Assembly: GCF_024808255.1 (NCBI RefSeq)
Contig: NZ_JANTYS010000003.1
Coordinates: 186,001-250,000, forward strand
Source of the DNA: Mucilaginibacter dorajii
Lineage (GTDB): Bacteria; Bacteroidota; Bacteroidia; Sphingobacteriales; Sphingobacteriaceae
DNA length: 64,000 nt
Reading direction: 5' to 3'
Positions 7,672 to 17,037 of the stretch are shown one piece after another. The notes beneath the pieces were generated by a model that saw only the letters and a list, made by a program, of their open reading frames with translations, was not told where the DNA came from and did no database searches. A program made the translations under genes and the position numbers. Numbering within the stretch: the stretch's first letter is position 1; every line of letters begins with the position of its first letter.

Positions 7672-9921
7672 ATGCAGCATTTTTACGCACCATTTAACAG
7701 GTTTAAATTAAATAGCACAAAGCTATTAGGCTTTGCTATTATGTTCATTTTTTTGAGTGATCTGTCAAAAGCGCAGGAAGTTCAAAAAAAGGCTGATAGC
7801 TACATTTTTAGCAATACACAGGTTAAGATCACTGTTGACGGTCGCAGCGGCCTGGTAAGCTACGTTTTTGCCGATGGCACCCATATAGATAATACGGTGG
7901 CCTATGTTAAAGATATAAAAGCCGGCCGTTTTACCAGTGCCGATTTTACAACCCATACCATCAGCAGCGAAACCACACACGATAAAATTGGTAAGGGCAC
8001 AGTATTGCTTGTTAAGCATAGCGATAATCAGCATAAAATAACGTTGATTCAGCGCCTTACTTTATATCAGGATCATCCTTATGTGCTTGTCGGCGTATCG
8101 GCCATGGCGACAGATAAGCCGATAGAAACCAGGGATATTAGTCCGTTGGCGGTATTGCCGCAATATAAGGGGCAGCTTTCTATCCCTGGCGCCGAACCCC
8201 GGATATTGGATGTGCCATTTGATAACGACGATTGGACACCAATCCTGGAAAGAAGCTGGCCCAAAGCAAATACGCCCGCTATAAAGGGCATTAGCTACGA
8301 GTTTATGGCAGTTTACGACCAATTGAAAAACTCCGGGTTAGTCATCGGTAGTGTGAACCACGACTTTTGGAAAACAGGACTTTCCTATCAGGCGGGTAGC
8401 AAGCAAGGTGTTGTTGATTCGCTGAATGTTTTTGGGGGAGCGGCTACACCAGACAATTCCGCCTTAAAATCGGCCTATGGCGGATTGGATGGCACGCATG
8501 ATCATGTAGAACATGGTACTATGTTGGGCAAAACAGTTAACTCTGCCGATGTATATTTATGTGCATCTGATGATCTGCACGAGGCCTTTAAAGATTATGG
8601 CAGGGTAAACTCGACCATCAACGGTAAACAAACCTGGGAAGGCCACGCTCCTGTTTATTGGAATAGTTTTGGGGTTGAGGGTGTATTGGGCTACGAAAAA
8701 GTGATGATGCCGCCCGCGGTTAGCCAGATCTCGGATTTTGTTCACTCCATGCAAAACTTTAGCGCTTACTCCAAACCTGTGCTTAGTATCGATTCATACG
8801 ATCAGGGCATCTACTCCACAGAAGTTTTAAAAACTATAGGTGAGTACGGCGCAAAAAACGGTCAGCAAATGGGCTTTTATTTTATCCCTTTTGCCATGTG
8901 GAGCTGGAAAGACGATATCAAGGGACATAAAGTACAGGGATCCGATTATTTACTACAGGATGTTTTGCTGCACGATAAAGCCGGCAACCCCATTATGTAT
9001 AAAGATGGCCAATGGGGTGCATACGCTATGGACCCAACCCATCCGGCCATTCGCCTATACATTATTCAGCAGTTAAAAAAGGCCAAAGCTATTAATGCTA
9101 AGTTTTTAAAGATCGATTTTTTAACTGCCGGTGCCCTGGAGAGCACAAGTAGATACGATGCTAAAACACGCACCGGGATGCAGGCCTACAATTATGGCAT
9201 GAAAACGTTGCGGTTTTTGGTCGATTCCATTATGGGGAAAGAGATATTTATTACCCAGGCTATTTCGCCGTTGTTCCCGCATCAGTATGCGCATACCCGT
9301 TTCGTATCTACCGATGTTTACTCGCATTTGCGCGATGATCAAAAAGGTTTCCCGGGATGGGGCAGTACAGAGTCGTCGTTGGCTACCGGCTCGCATATGA
9401 ACTGGGTGCAGGGCACTTTGTTCCCTTATACTAATCTTGATGTTAGCATCATGAAAAATTTTCAGCGTAACCCCGACCTCAACGAACAGGAAATTAAGAT
9501 AAGGCTGTATGCCATGATGGTGATGGGCAGCATTTTGGGCGATGGATCTGATTACCGTAACCCAATTGCCGCCATGCGTGCCCAGGAGTTTCTGGATAAT
9601 AAAAATATAGCCGCTTTCTTTAGCGACCCCAAGGCTTTTATCCCCCTAAAAACAGCCGATGGCGAAACTTACGATCAGCAACTATCATTTTACTTGCCCG
9701 GTGATACTACCATGCTGGCGCTGTTCAATTTCGACCTGAAAAATGATTTTAAGCAAGGATTCAGCAGGCAAACCTTACACCTTGACGCACACAAAAAATA
9801 TGAGTTTCATGATTTTATGACAGATGCTCTGTTAGGAGAGTTAAAAGCTGATGCACAGAACTTTAGTATGATAGCTAACCCAGGAGACGTGGTATTGGTA
9901 AAATTGGTGCCGGTAAATTAA
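7672..9921 (+). CDS. Secreted glycoside hydrolase, alpha-galactosidase-like (clan GH-D/GH36-27 resemblance)
   Basis: This 749-residue protein has an N-terminal signal peptide (hydrophobic stretch ending at SKAQ, about residue 35). A beta-sandwich-like N-terminal region (~40-300) leads into a (beta/alpha)8-type region (~310-610) and a C-terminal beta domain. A KIDF segment at residues 480-483, with D482 at the end of a predicted strand, matches the nucleophile K-x-D pattern of GH27/GH36/GH31 enzymes. YDQGIYS and GQQMGFYFIPFAMW resemble earlier barrel strands. It is first in an operon with a sugar porter, a DUF5107-like protein and galactose mutarotase, which fits release of galactose or a related sugar. 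The exact family is uncertain, and a GH97-like or new GH family is possible. Confidence 0.7.
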   Translation: MQHFYAPFNRFKLNSTKLLGFAIMFIFLSDLSKAQEVQKKADSYIFSNTQVKITVDGRSGLVSYVFADGTHIDNTVAYVKDIKAGRFTSADFTTHTISSETTHDKIGKGTVLLVKHSDNQHKITLIQRLTLYQDHPYVLVGVSAMATDKPIETRDISPLAVLPQYKGQLSIPGAEPRILDVPFDNDDWTPILERSWPKANTPAIKGISYEFMAVYDQLKNSGLVIGSVNHDFWKTGLSYQAGSKQGVVDSLNVFGGAATPDNSALKSAYGGLDGTHDHVEHGTMLGKTVNSADVYLCASDDLHEAFKDYGRVNSTINGKQTWEGHAPVYWNSFGVEGVLGYEKVMMPPAVSQISDFVHSMQNFSAYSKPVLSIDSYDQGIYSTEVLKTIGEYGAKNGQQMGFYFIPFAMWSWKDDIKGHKVQGSDYLLQDVLLHDKAGNPIMYKDGQWGAYAMDPTHPAIRLYIIQQLKKAKAINAKFLKIDFLTAGALESTSRYDAKTRTGMQAYNYGMKTLRFLVDSIMGKEIFITQAISPLFPHQYAHTRFVSTDVYSHLRDDQKGFPGWGSTESSLATGSHMNWVQGTLFPYTNLDVSIMKNFQRNPDLNEQEIKIRLYAMMVMGSILGDGSDYRNPIAAMRAQEFLDNKNIAAFFSDPKAFIPLKTADGETYDQQLSFYLPGDTTMLALFNFDLKNDFKQGFSRQTLHLDAHKKYEFHDFMTDALLGELKADAQNFSMIANPGDVVLVKLVPVN

Positions 9922-9976
9922 TCACGCAAATAAATAGTAATATTATGCCACCAGTTAAATATATACAACCTAAAAA

Positions 9977-11320
9977 ATGAGTAGTTCAAAAAGCTTTAAC
10001 AGCAGTTACATTATTGGCATTTCTTTTATTTCGGCCCTGGGGGGGTATCTTTTTGGGTTCGATTTTGCAGTGATCTCTGGCGCACTCCCCTTTTTGCGTA
10101 CCCAGTTTGCACTCACTCCCGTATGGGAAGGTTTTTTAACCGGCTCTTTAGCTTTGGGTTGTATTGTTGGTTGCCTGTTTGCGGGTAATATTGCCGATAA
10201 ATACGGCCGTAAACCAGGATTGATCATCGCTGCTCTCATCTTCGCGGTATCATCTATCGGTATCGCCTTTTCTACATCGTTAACTTACTTTTTGATCCTG
10301 CGTTTTGCAGCCGGCATTGGGGTAGGCATGGCATCTATGCTTTGCCCTATGTACATAGCCGAAGTATCGCCTGCCGAAGTACGTGGCCGCAATGTGGCTA
10401 TCAACCAGCTTACCGTAGTTATCGGCATATTGATCACCAATTTGGTCAATTACTTTTTGGCCGATCATGGTGCCGATTCATGGAGATGGATGTTTGGCCT
10501 TGGTGCTGTTCCATCCGCGGTATTTTTAATTGGCGTAACCTGGCTGCCCGAAAGCCCAAGGTGGCTCATGAAATCGGGCCAAACCGATAAAGCGCTGACC
10601 ATCCTTAATAAAATAGGCTCGCCCGATTTTGCCGAATCTACCTTTAAGGCCGTAAAAAAATCGTTGGCGGGCTCAACCAAACAATCATATGCCATGGTGT
10701 TTGAAAAAGCCGTTCGCCCTGCAGTGGTGGTGGGTATTACGTTGGCCGTATTCCAACAGTTTTGCGGTAGTAATATACTTTTCAATTATGCCTCAACCAT
10801 TTTCCAGGCCGCGGGTTCAAGCGTAAATCATCAATTACTCGAAACAGTTTTTATAGGCCTTGTAAATTTAGTATTTACCATTTTGGCCATGTTTATGGTT
10901 GATAAGCTGGGCCGGCGGCCGTTAATGCTCATTGGTTCGATAGGTTTATCTGTTTCCTTTATTGTGCTGGCCTTTTTGCTTCAAAATCATGCATCGGTAA
11001 TACTGCTATCTACATTTGTGTTGTTGGCTATCAGTGTATACTCGTTCACATTGGCCCCGGTAACCTGGGTGCTTATTTCCGAGATTTTCCCCAATAAAAT
11101 CCGGGGGGTAGCATCATCAGTAGCCATTGTATCCCTGTGGTTAGCCTATTTTATATTGGTTTTTACCTTTCCGATACTGGCCGAAAAGTTAGGTACTTAT
11201 GGCCCTTTTTATATGTACGCGGGTATTTGCTTTGCAGGTTTCCTGTTTGTAAAAGCCAAAGTGAAAGAAACCAAGGGGCAAACTTTGGAAGAGTTAGAAG
11301 ACAATTTAATAAGACATTAA
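9977..11320 (+). CDS. Sugar-proton symporter (MFS sugar porter family)
   Basis: This 447-residue, 12-helix transporter has clear sugar-porter signatures. These are GYLFGFDFAVISGAL in helix 1, DKYGRKP in loop 2-3, PESPRWLMKSG after helix 6, QQFCGSNILFNYAS in helix 7, DKLGRRPL in loop 8-9, and a C-terminal KETKGQTLEELE tail. Homologues carry xylose, galactose, glucose or myo-inositol with protons across the inner membrane. It lies 55 bases after the secreted glycosidase and 15 bases before the DUF5107-like gene, so one transcript is likely. It would import the monosaccharide that the glycosidase releases. Confidence 0.92.
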   Translation: MSSSKSFNSSYIIGISFISALGGYLFGFDFAVISGALPFLRTQFALTPVWEGFLTGSLALGCIVGCLFAGNIADKYGRKPGLIIAALIFAVSSIGIAFSTSLTYFLILRFAAGIGVGMASMLCPMYIAEVSPAEVRGRNVAINQLTVVIGILITNLVNYFLADHGADSWRWMFGLGAVPSAVFLIGVTWLPESPRWLMKSGQTDKALTILNKIGSPDFAESTFKAVKKSLAGSTKQSYAMVFEKAVRPAVVVGITLAVFQQFCGSNILFNYASTIFQAAGSSVNHQLLETVFIGLVNLVFTILAMFMVDKLGRRPLMLIGSIGLSVSFIVLAFLLQNHASVILLSTFVLLAISVYSFTLAPVTWVLISEIFPNKIRGVASSVAIVSLWLAYFILVFTFPILAEKLGTYGPFYMYAGICFAGFLFVKAKVKETKGQTLEELEDNLIRH

Positions 11321-11335
11321 TAACACCCAATATTT

Positions 11336-14300
11336 ATGCAAAATTCAACTGTTTCCGTTTGGGAAGAGCAAGTAATTATCCCCACTTACAGCGTTGGCAA
11401 GCCCGATAAAAATCCCATGTTTTTCGAAAAACGGGTGTACCAGGGCAGCAGTGGTGTGGTTTATCCAAACCCGGTGATTGAAAAAATTGCCGATGAAAAA
11501 GAAGACAAAACATACACAGGCCTATTCCTTGAAAATAAATATTTGAAGGTGATGATCCTGCCGCAACTGGGTGGCCGTATCCAAACCGCGTTTGATAAGA
11601 TTAAGCAGCGCCATTTTATATATCATAACCAGGTAATTAAGCCGGCGCTGGTAGGCTTAACCGGTCCCTGGATTTCGGGGGGGATTGAATTTAACTGGCC
11701 GCAGCACCACCGCCCAAGCACATTTGATCCGGTTGATTATAAACTGGAAGAGCATGCCGATGGCAGCAAAACCGTTTGGGTGAACGAAGTGGAACGCATG
11801 TTTCATACCAAGGGTATGGCGGGCTTTACGCTGCGCCCGGATACAGCTTACATCGAAATAAAAGCTAAACTGTTTAACCGTTCGGCCCTGCCGCAAACTT
11901 TTTTATGGTGGGCAAACCCGGCCGTAAAGGTGAATGATTATTACCAGTCGGTATTTCCGCCTGATGTAAACGCAGTATTTGACCATGGCAAGCGCGATGT
12001 GTCTGATTTTCCGATAGCTACGGGTACTTATTATAAAGTGGATTATTCGCCCGGTACCGATATCTCGATGTACAAAAACATCCCGGTACCAACATCGTAT
12101 ATGGCTATCAACTCCGATTATGATTTTGTGGGCGGCTATGAGCACGATAGTGAGGCAGGTTTGCTGCATGTGGCTAATCACCATGTATCGCCCGGCAAAA
12201 AACAGTGGACCTGGGGCCATAGCGATTTCGGCCAGGCCTGGGACAGGAACCTTACTGATGAAGACGGCCCATACATTGAGCTGATGACCGGTGTATTTAC
12301 CGATAATCAGCCCGATTTTAGCTGGCTGATGCCTTACGAAGAAAAAACATTTACCCAATACTTTTTGCCTTACCGCGAATTGGGCATGGTAAAAAATGCA
12401 TCCAAAGATATTTTATTAGCCCTGAGTAAAGCAGGGGATAAGGTGACGCTGAAAGTTCAGGTAACATCAGCACAAGCAAATCTTACCCTTAGTTTAGCTT
12501 ATCATGGCACACAGTTGTTTAGCGAAACTTTAACCATTACTCCCGAGCAGGTTTTTGTTAAGGAATTAGTTGTCGAGGCCGGTTTAAATGAGAACGAGCT
12601 GTTGCTTGTTATCACCAATAACAGCAACCAGGAAGTATTACGTTACGAGCCTGCCAAAAATAAAAAGAACGAAATGCCAAGCGCCGCGAAACCGGCATTG
12701 GCACCGGCGGATGTAGAAAGCGTAGAACAGTTGTTTTTGACCGCGCAGCACCTGGAGCAATACCGCCATGCAACGTATAGTCCGGTGCCTTATTATGAAG
12801 AGGCCTTACGTCGCGAACCTACAGATCTGCGAAGCAACAATGCCCTGGGCAAGTGGTATATCCGTAAAGGGCAGTTTGCCAGGGCCGAGCCGTGTTTAAG
12901 AACAGCGGTAGAAACCAGCATTGGGCGTAACCCTAACCCTTATGATAGTGAGCCGTATTACAACCTGGGTTTGTGCTTAAAATATCTTGATAAGGCCGAT
13001 GAAGCTTATACCGTATTTTACAAATCAACCTGGAGTAATGCCTGGAAAGATACCGGCTTTTTCGCGGTGGCGCAGATAGATGCTGCCCGTGGCCATTTTG
13101 CTTTGGCGTTGGAGCATATCAATCAATCTTTGGATAGGAACGCAAACAACAGCAAATCATATGTGATAAAAATGGCTGCCTTGCGTAAGTTAAATCAGCT
13201 TGATAAAGCCTTAAAAGTTGCCGATGAGGCTTTGGAGCGCGACGGCTTTAACCTGGGTGTTATTTTTGAAAAAATCCAGGTATATAAAGCAACAGGTGAT
13301 GCTTTGCAGGTAGTTAAATGCATCGACGAATTGGTTACGCTGTCAAGAAACGACGATCAGAACTTTTTAGAATACGCCCTTGATTATGCTAACGCGGGCT
13401 TATATGCCGAAGCAGATCAGCTGCTGCAGCTGGCTTTAAAAGATGCGGGTAACAACCCAATGGTTTATTATACCCTTGGTTACATAGCCTATAAAGCTGG
13501 TTTGAAAGAGGAAGCCTTGCAATGGTTTAAAAGGGCAGCAACTGCTAATCCGTACCTGTGTTTCCCTAATCGCCTGGATGAGGTGAAAATATTGCAGCTG
13601 GCCATCGCGGTTAATCCTGCCGATGCCAAAGCGCCTTACTATTTAGGTAATTTGTTTTATGACAAGCGCCAGTATGAAGTAGCAGTAGGTTATTGGGAGC
13701 AATCGGTAAAACTGGATGAAACATTTCCAACCGTATACCGGAACCTGGCCATTGCTTATTTTAACAAACAAAACGATCAGGACAAAGCCTTAGGCTATTT
13801 TGAAAAAGCTTTTGCTTTGGATAATGCCGATGCCCGCGTGCTGATGGAGCTTGATCAGCTTTATAAAAGACTGAATTATCCGGCTGTAGATCGCCTTAAA
13901 TTTATTGAAGATAACCTGGAGGTTGCCCTGCAGCGCGATGATGTTTACCTGGAAAGGGTAGCGCTATACAACATGCTTGGCGACTATGATAAGGCACTTG
14001 GCTTGCTCATGAACCGCCAGTTTCACCCTTGGGAAGGCGGAGAAGGTAAGGCCTCTGGTCAGTATGTGTTTAGTTTGGTGCAATTGGCAAAAAAATACCT
14101 GGACGAGGGCGATAACGACAAAGCTATTGCCAACCTTACCATGGCTAAAAGTTACCCGCACAATTTAGGCGAAGGTAAATTATATGGTACGCAGGAAAAC
14201 GATATAGATTATTGGCTGGGCCGTGCTTATGAAGGTTTAAACCAACAGGAAGCCGCAAATCAATATTATACACAGGCTACTATTGGTTTGGATGAACCTT

Positions 14301-14680
14301 CGGCAGCGGTTTTTTATAACGATCAGCAGCCGGATAAGATCTTTTACCAGGGCCTGGGCTGGAAAAAGCTGGGAAACCAGGAAAAGGCCGCGCAGATCTT
14401 TAATAAATTGGTAGCCTATGGCAAAGCCCATGAAAACGACGAGGTGAAGATTGATTACTTTGCGGTATCATTACCCAATCTGCTGATTTTTGATGATGAT
14501 CTTAACCTGCGTAACCGTATTCACACTTACTTTTTACAGGGACTTGGCTTATTAGGTTTACATGAATTTGATGCCGCGCGGGTTATGTTAGGTAATGTAT
14601 TGGAGTTTGATGCCACACATGCCGGTGCCAAGGCTCATTTAGAAATGACCAAACAGCAACTTAATGTAAGCAATTATTAA
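11336..14680 (+). CDS. DUF5107-like domain plus TPR-repeat protein, 1114 residues
   Basis: The first ~390 residues form a beta-rich domain (ENKYLKVMILPQLGGRIQTA, GGIEFNWPQHHRPST, WWANPAVKV, WTWGHSDFGQAWDRNL). This resembles the galactose-mutarotase-like fold of DUF5107 proteins. From about residue 480 to the end it is built of tetratricopeptide-type helical repeats (for example NALGKWYIRKGQFARAEPCL and YYLGNLFYDKRQYEVAVGYW). There is no signal peptide, so it should be cytoplasmic. It sits inside the glycosidase/sugar-porter/mutarotase operon, suggesting that it acts on the imported sugar or oligosaccharide. Function beyond the domain assignment is unknown. Conserved Trp, His, Glu and Asp residues of the N-domain could form an active site. 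Confidence 0.75.
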   Translation: MQNSTVSVWEEQVIIPTYSVGKPDKNPMFFEKRVYQGSSGVVYPNPVIEKIADEKEDKTYTGLFLENKYLKVMILPQLGGRIQTAFDKIKQRHFIYHNQVIKPALVGLTGPWISGGIEFNWPQHHRPSTFDPVDYKLEEHADGSKTVWVNEVERMFHTKGMAGFTLRPDTAYIEIKAKLFNRSALPQTFLWWANPAVKVNDYYQSVFPPDVNAVFDHGKRDVSDFPIATGTYYKVDYSPGTDISMYKNIPVPTSYMAINSDYDFVGGYEHDSEAGLLHVANHHVSPGKKQWTWGHSDFGQAWDRNLTDEDGPYIELMTGVFTDNQPDFSWLMPYEEKTFTQYFLPYRELGMVKNASKDILLALSKAGDKVTLKVQVTSAQANLTLSLAYHGTQLFSETLTITPEQVFVKELVVEAGLNENELLLVITNNSNQEVLRYEPAKNKKNEMPSAAKPALAPADVESVEQLFLTAQHLEQYRHATYSPVPYYEEALRREPTDLRSNNALGKWYIRKGQFARAEPCLRTAVETSIGRNPNPYDSEPYYNLGLCLKYLDKADEAYTVFYKSTWSNAWKDTGFFAVAQIDAARGHFALALEHINQSLDRNANNSKSYVIKMAALRKLNQLDKALKVADEALERDGFNLGVIFEKIQVYKATGDALQVVKCIDELVTLSRNDDQNFLEYALDYANAGLYAEADQLLQLALKDAGNNPMVYYTLGYIAYKAGLKEEALQWFKRAATANPYLCFPNRLDEVKILQLAIAVNPADAKAPYYLGNLFYDKRQYEVAVGYWEQSVKLDETFPTVYRNLAIAYFNKQNDQDKALGYFEKAFALDNADARVLMELDQLYKRLNYPAVDRLKFIEDNLEVALQRDDVYLERVALYNMLGDYDKALGLLMNRQFHPWEGGEGKASGQYVFSLVQLAKKYLDEGDNDKAIANLTMAKSYPHNLGEGKLYGTQENDIDYWLGRAYEGLNQQEAANQYYTQATIGLDEPSAAVFYNDQQPDKIFYQGLGWKKLGNQEKAAQIFNKLVAYGKAHENDEVKIDYFAVSLPNLLIFDDDLNLRNRIHTYFLQGLGLLGLHEFDAARVMLGNVLEFDATHAGAKAHLEMTKQQLNVSNY

Positions 14681-14700
14681 AGGTTTCTGCATAAATCAGG

Positions 14701-15609
14701 ATGGATACCGGGCATAAAATGAAACGCTTAAAGGATGGTTTTGAAGGGCAGCGCATGTTTGTGCTGCCTCCTCATATCCGCCGGGCAGTTATGGCTAATC
14801 CCATCAACCGCAACTTTTATGCAACTGCGATAGGCTATTACCCCAATGCCTTTGGGCACGAGCGCGAACGCAGGTACGGCAGCAGTGATTATATCCTCAT
14901 TTATTGCATAACCGGCACCGGCGAGATCAGTTTTAAAGGGACAAAGTTCGATTTAAAAACCGGCAGCTATTTCATTATACCACAAGGTTTGCCCCACAAA
15001 TACAAAAGCTCGGTAACCGAGCCCTGGAGTATTTACTGGATGCACTTTAACGGTGGGATGGCTGCCGAGCTTTATGACAGAGCAGGCTTTAAGGTTCATG
15101 AAGTGAACTACGACGAAGCCCGGATTAAGGTTTTTGATAAGGTTTGTGCCATTTTAAACAACAGTTACAGCAAGCGCGAAATGGAGATCATGAACTTTAA
15201 TGCCCTGCATTTTGTAACCTCGCTCATCTATCACCGGGAAATAGATCATCAGTCTGGTAATGTGGATATTATTAGTGATTCCATTGCTTTTATGAAGGCT
15301 AATATCGGCCTCAAAATTGGCTTAAAGGAACTGGCCAGGCAGCAAAATATTTCGGTAACGCATTATTCAAAAATGTTTAGACAAAAAACAGACTGCTCGC
15401 CGGTAAACTATTTTAACGAACTGAAGGTACAACGGTCATGCCAACAGATGTGTTTTACCAATAAAAGCATCAAAACCATTTGTGCCGAACTGGGTTTTGA
15501 TGATCAGTATTACTTTTCGCGCCTGTTTAGTAAAGTGACAGGTATTTCCCCATCTAAGTATAAACAACTTCAAAAAAATAAGCCAATTGATAGGGAATTG
15601 GCAGGCTAA
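14701..15609 (+). CDS. AraC-family regulator, paralogue of the 6373-7287 gene
   Basis: This 302-residue regulator has the same build as the divergent AraC protein. It has an N-terminal DGFEGQRMFVLPPHIRRA segment, a cupin half (YILIYCITGTGEISFKG, IPQGLPHKYKS, WSIYWMHFNGG) and two C-terminal helix-turn-helix motifs ending GFDDQYYFSRLFSKVTGISPSKYK. The two share obvious line-by-line similarity, so they arose by duplication. It lies 20 bases after the DUF5107-like gene and before galactose mutarotase, inside the operon. Self-regulation and control of the neighbouring SusC locus are plausible, given shared TCCAT/ATGGA boxes (inference). An internal ATG at 14719 is an alternative start. Confidence 0.9.
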   Translation: MDTGHKMKRLKDGFEGQRMFVLPPHIRRAVMANPINRNFYATAIGYYPNAFGHERERRYGSSDYILIYCITGTGEISFKGTKFDLKTGSYFIIPQGLPHKYKSSVTEPWSIYWMHFNGGMAAELYDRAGFKVHEVNYDEARIKVFDKVCAILNNSYSKREMEIMNFNALHFVTSLIYHREIDHQSGNVDIISDSIAFMKANIGLKIGLKELARQQNISVTHYSKMFRQKTDCSPVNYFNELKVQRSCQQMCFTNKSIKTICAELGFDDQYYFSRLFSKVTGISPSKYKQLQKNKPIDRELAG

Positions 15610-15680
15610 AAAGTTTTAGCTTAATGTTTGTTTTTTTAACAATAATAAAATCTATCTTGAGCAGTAAATACAACGAAATC

Positions 15681-16724
15681 ATGATTAAAGGCCAAATTAG
15701 CGTATCGCAACAGCAATGGGGCGAGTATTTTGGCAAGCCCGTATACCTGTTCAGGATAGAAAACTCAGCCGGGAGCTATGCAGAACTTACCAATTATGGG
15801 GCTACATTGGTATCGGCAGTAATGCCCGATAAGGCTGGCAATTTTGAAAATGTGATCCTCGGTTACCATTCACTGGCCGGTTACGTAGCCGATGAATGTT
15901 ACTTGGGCGCCACCATCGGCCGTTTTGCCAACCGGATAGGTGGGGCGCGGTTTACGCTGGATGGCGAAGTGTTTAAACTGGATGCCAATGATGGAGAAAA
16001 CTCCAATCATAGCGGCGAGGCCGGTTTTAATGCCAGGGTTTTTGATTATGAATTATTTGACGATGGGATAGCCTTTACCCTTCAAAGCCCTGCCGGGGAT
16101 GGGGGATTTCCGGGTAATTTAACTTTAACAGTTACTTACCGGTTTATGGATGCTAACCAGCTCTGCATCAGCTATGATGCGGTTACCGATGCTGCTACGA
16201 TAACTAATTTTACCAACCACGCTTATTTCAACTTATCGGCGAAAGGGGAGGGCATTTTTGACCATGCCCTTGAGGTTTACGCCGATGCTTTGCTTGACGT
16301 TGATGCCGCCTACATCCCAACCGGGCTTATCAAGCTTGTAGCTGATAAAGCTTTGGATGGCAGTATTATCCGTAGTAAAATAAAGGCGAATGACGGCAAG
16401 CTTACCGGCTTTAATGATTGTTTTTTGCTAAAAAACGCCGGCGATAACCCTTTGAAACCCGCCGCCAAACTGGTCGACAATGCCTCTGGCCGAACGCTGG
16501 AAGTATCAACTACCTATCCGGCGGTAATGGTTTATACCGGCGATTACCTTGACTGCCAACCAAACGGAAATTTTTTACGACCCTTTAAACCTTTTGATGG
16601 ATTATGCTTGGAATGTCAGTACTATCCGGATAGCCCAAATCATGCTCATTTTCCGTCGACAATATTGAGGCCCGGCGACAACTACCACCAGGTTATCGTT
16701 TACAAATTCGGGGTTGTTTTGTAG
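15681..16724 (+). CDS. galM: Aldose 1-epimerase (galactose mutarotase)
   Basis: This 347-residue enzyme interconverts the alpha and beta anomers of aldoses such as galactose, feeding the Leloir or related pathways in the cytoplasm. Family motifs are clear: LGATIGRFANRI (76-87), H110 in NSNHSG, NHAYFNL with H180, and a C-terminal LECQYYPDSPN containing the catalytic glutamate. An earlier in-frame ATG at 15624 would add a 19-residue tail not seen in the family, so 15681 is preferred. It closes the operon that begins with the secreted glycosidase, supporting galactose or a similar hexose as the product sugar. Confidence 0.93.
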   Translation: MIKGQISVSQQQWGEYFGKPVYLFRIENSAGSYAELTNYGATLVSAVMPDKAGNFENVILGYHSLAGYVADECYLGATIGRFANRIGGARFTLDGEVFKLDANDGENSNHSGEAGFNARVFDYELFDDGIAFTLQSPAGDGGFPGNLTLTVTYRFMDANQLCISYDAVTDAATITNFTNHAYFNLSAKGEGIFDHALEVYADALLDVDAAYIPTGLIKLVADKALDGSIIRSKIKANDGKLTGFNDCFLLKNAGDNPLKPAAKLVDNASGRTLEVSTTYPAVMVYTGDYLDCQPNGNFLRPFKPFDGLCLECQYYPDSPNHAHFPSTILRPGDNYHQVIVYKFGVVL

Positions 16725-16834
16725 TTTTTCGTTGCGTTTTTGATCCTATAATTTCCTGGTAATAAACAGTCCTTTTTCTGTAAGAAAACAGCAACTTATT
16801 GCCCTGTTTTTGAGAAAAAACTGCAACAAATACG

Positions 16835-16874
16835 CAACTTTTTGAGATGGTAAAAATACCGCCTTAAAAAGTTG
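16835..16874 (+). terminator. Symmetric hairpin downstream of galM (possible terminator or RNA structure)
   Basis: CAACTTTTT (16835-16843) pairs with AAAAAGTTG (16866-16874). Inside it, GGTA (16849-16852) pairs with TACC (16857-16860) around an AAAA loop, leaving a symmetric 5x5 internal loop. The following sequence is GC-rich then CTTTTTCC, so it is not a classical terminator. It lies 110 bases after the galM stop. Confidence 0.4.
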
Positions 16875-16929
16875 GCGGCCGGCTTTTTCCTATCCCAAAA
16901 ATCTAAAAAACACCTCGCTTTTTTGCCTG

Positions 16930-17037
16930 ATGGATAATAAATGGATGAAACTATTTTGAGGGTTAAAATTCAGAAAATTGTCCATCTTTTTTGAAAGTTT
17001 ATCCATTTTTTGATGCACTATCTGCGTCTACATTTAC
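16930..17037 (+). promoter_or_regulatory. Candidate operator and promoter of the SusC/SusD operon
   Basis: ATGGAT occurs at 16930 and 16941 (11-base step), and (G/A)TCCAT at 16980 and 17001 (21-base step), spacings close to one and two helical turns. Just downstream, TTTTTTG (17006-17012) and TACATTTAC (17029-17037) resemble the Bacteroidota -33 TTTG and -7 TAnnTTTG elements, although the 16-base spacing is shorter than the usual ~19. The same hexamers occur upstream of the divergent AraC/glycosidase pair. Binding by an AraC protein is an inference. Confidence 0.35.
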
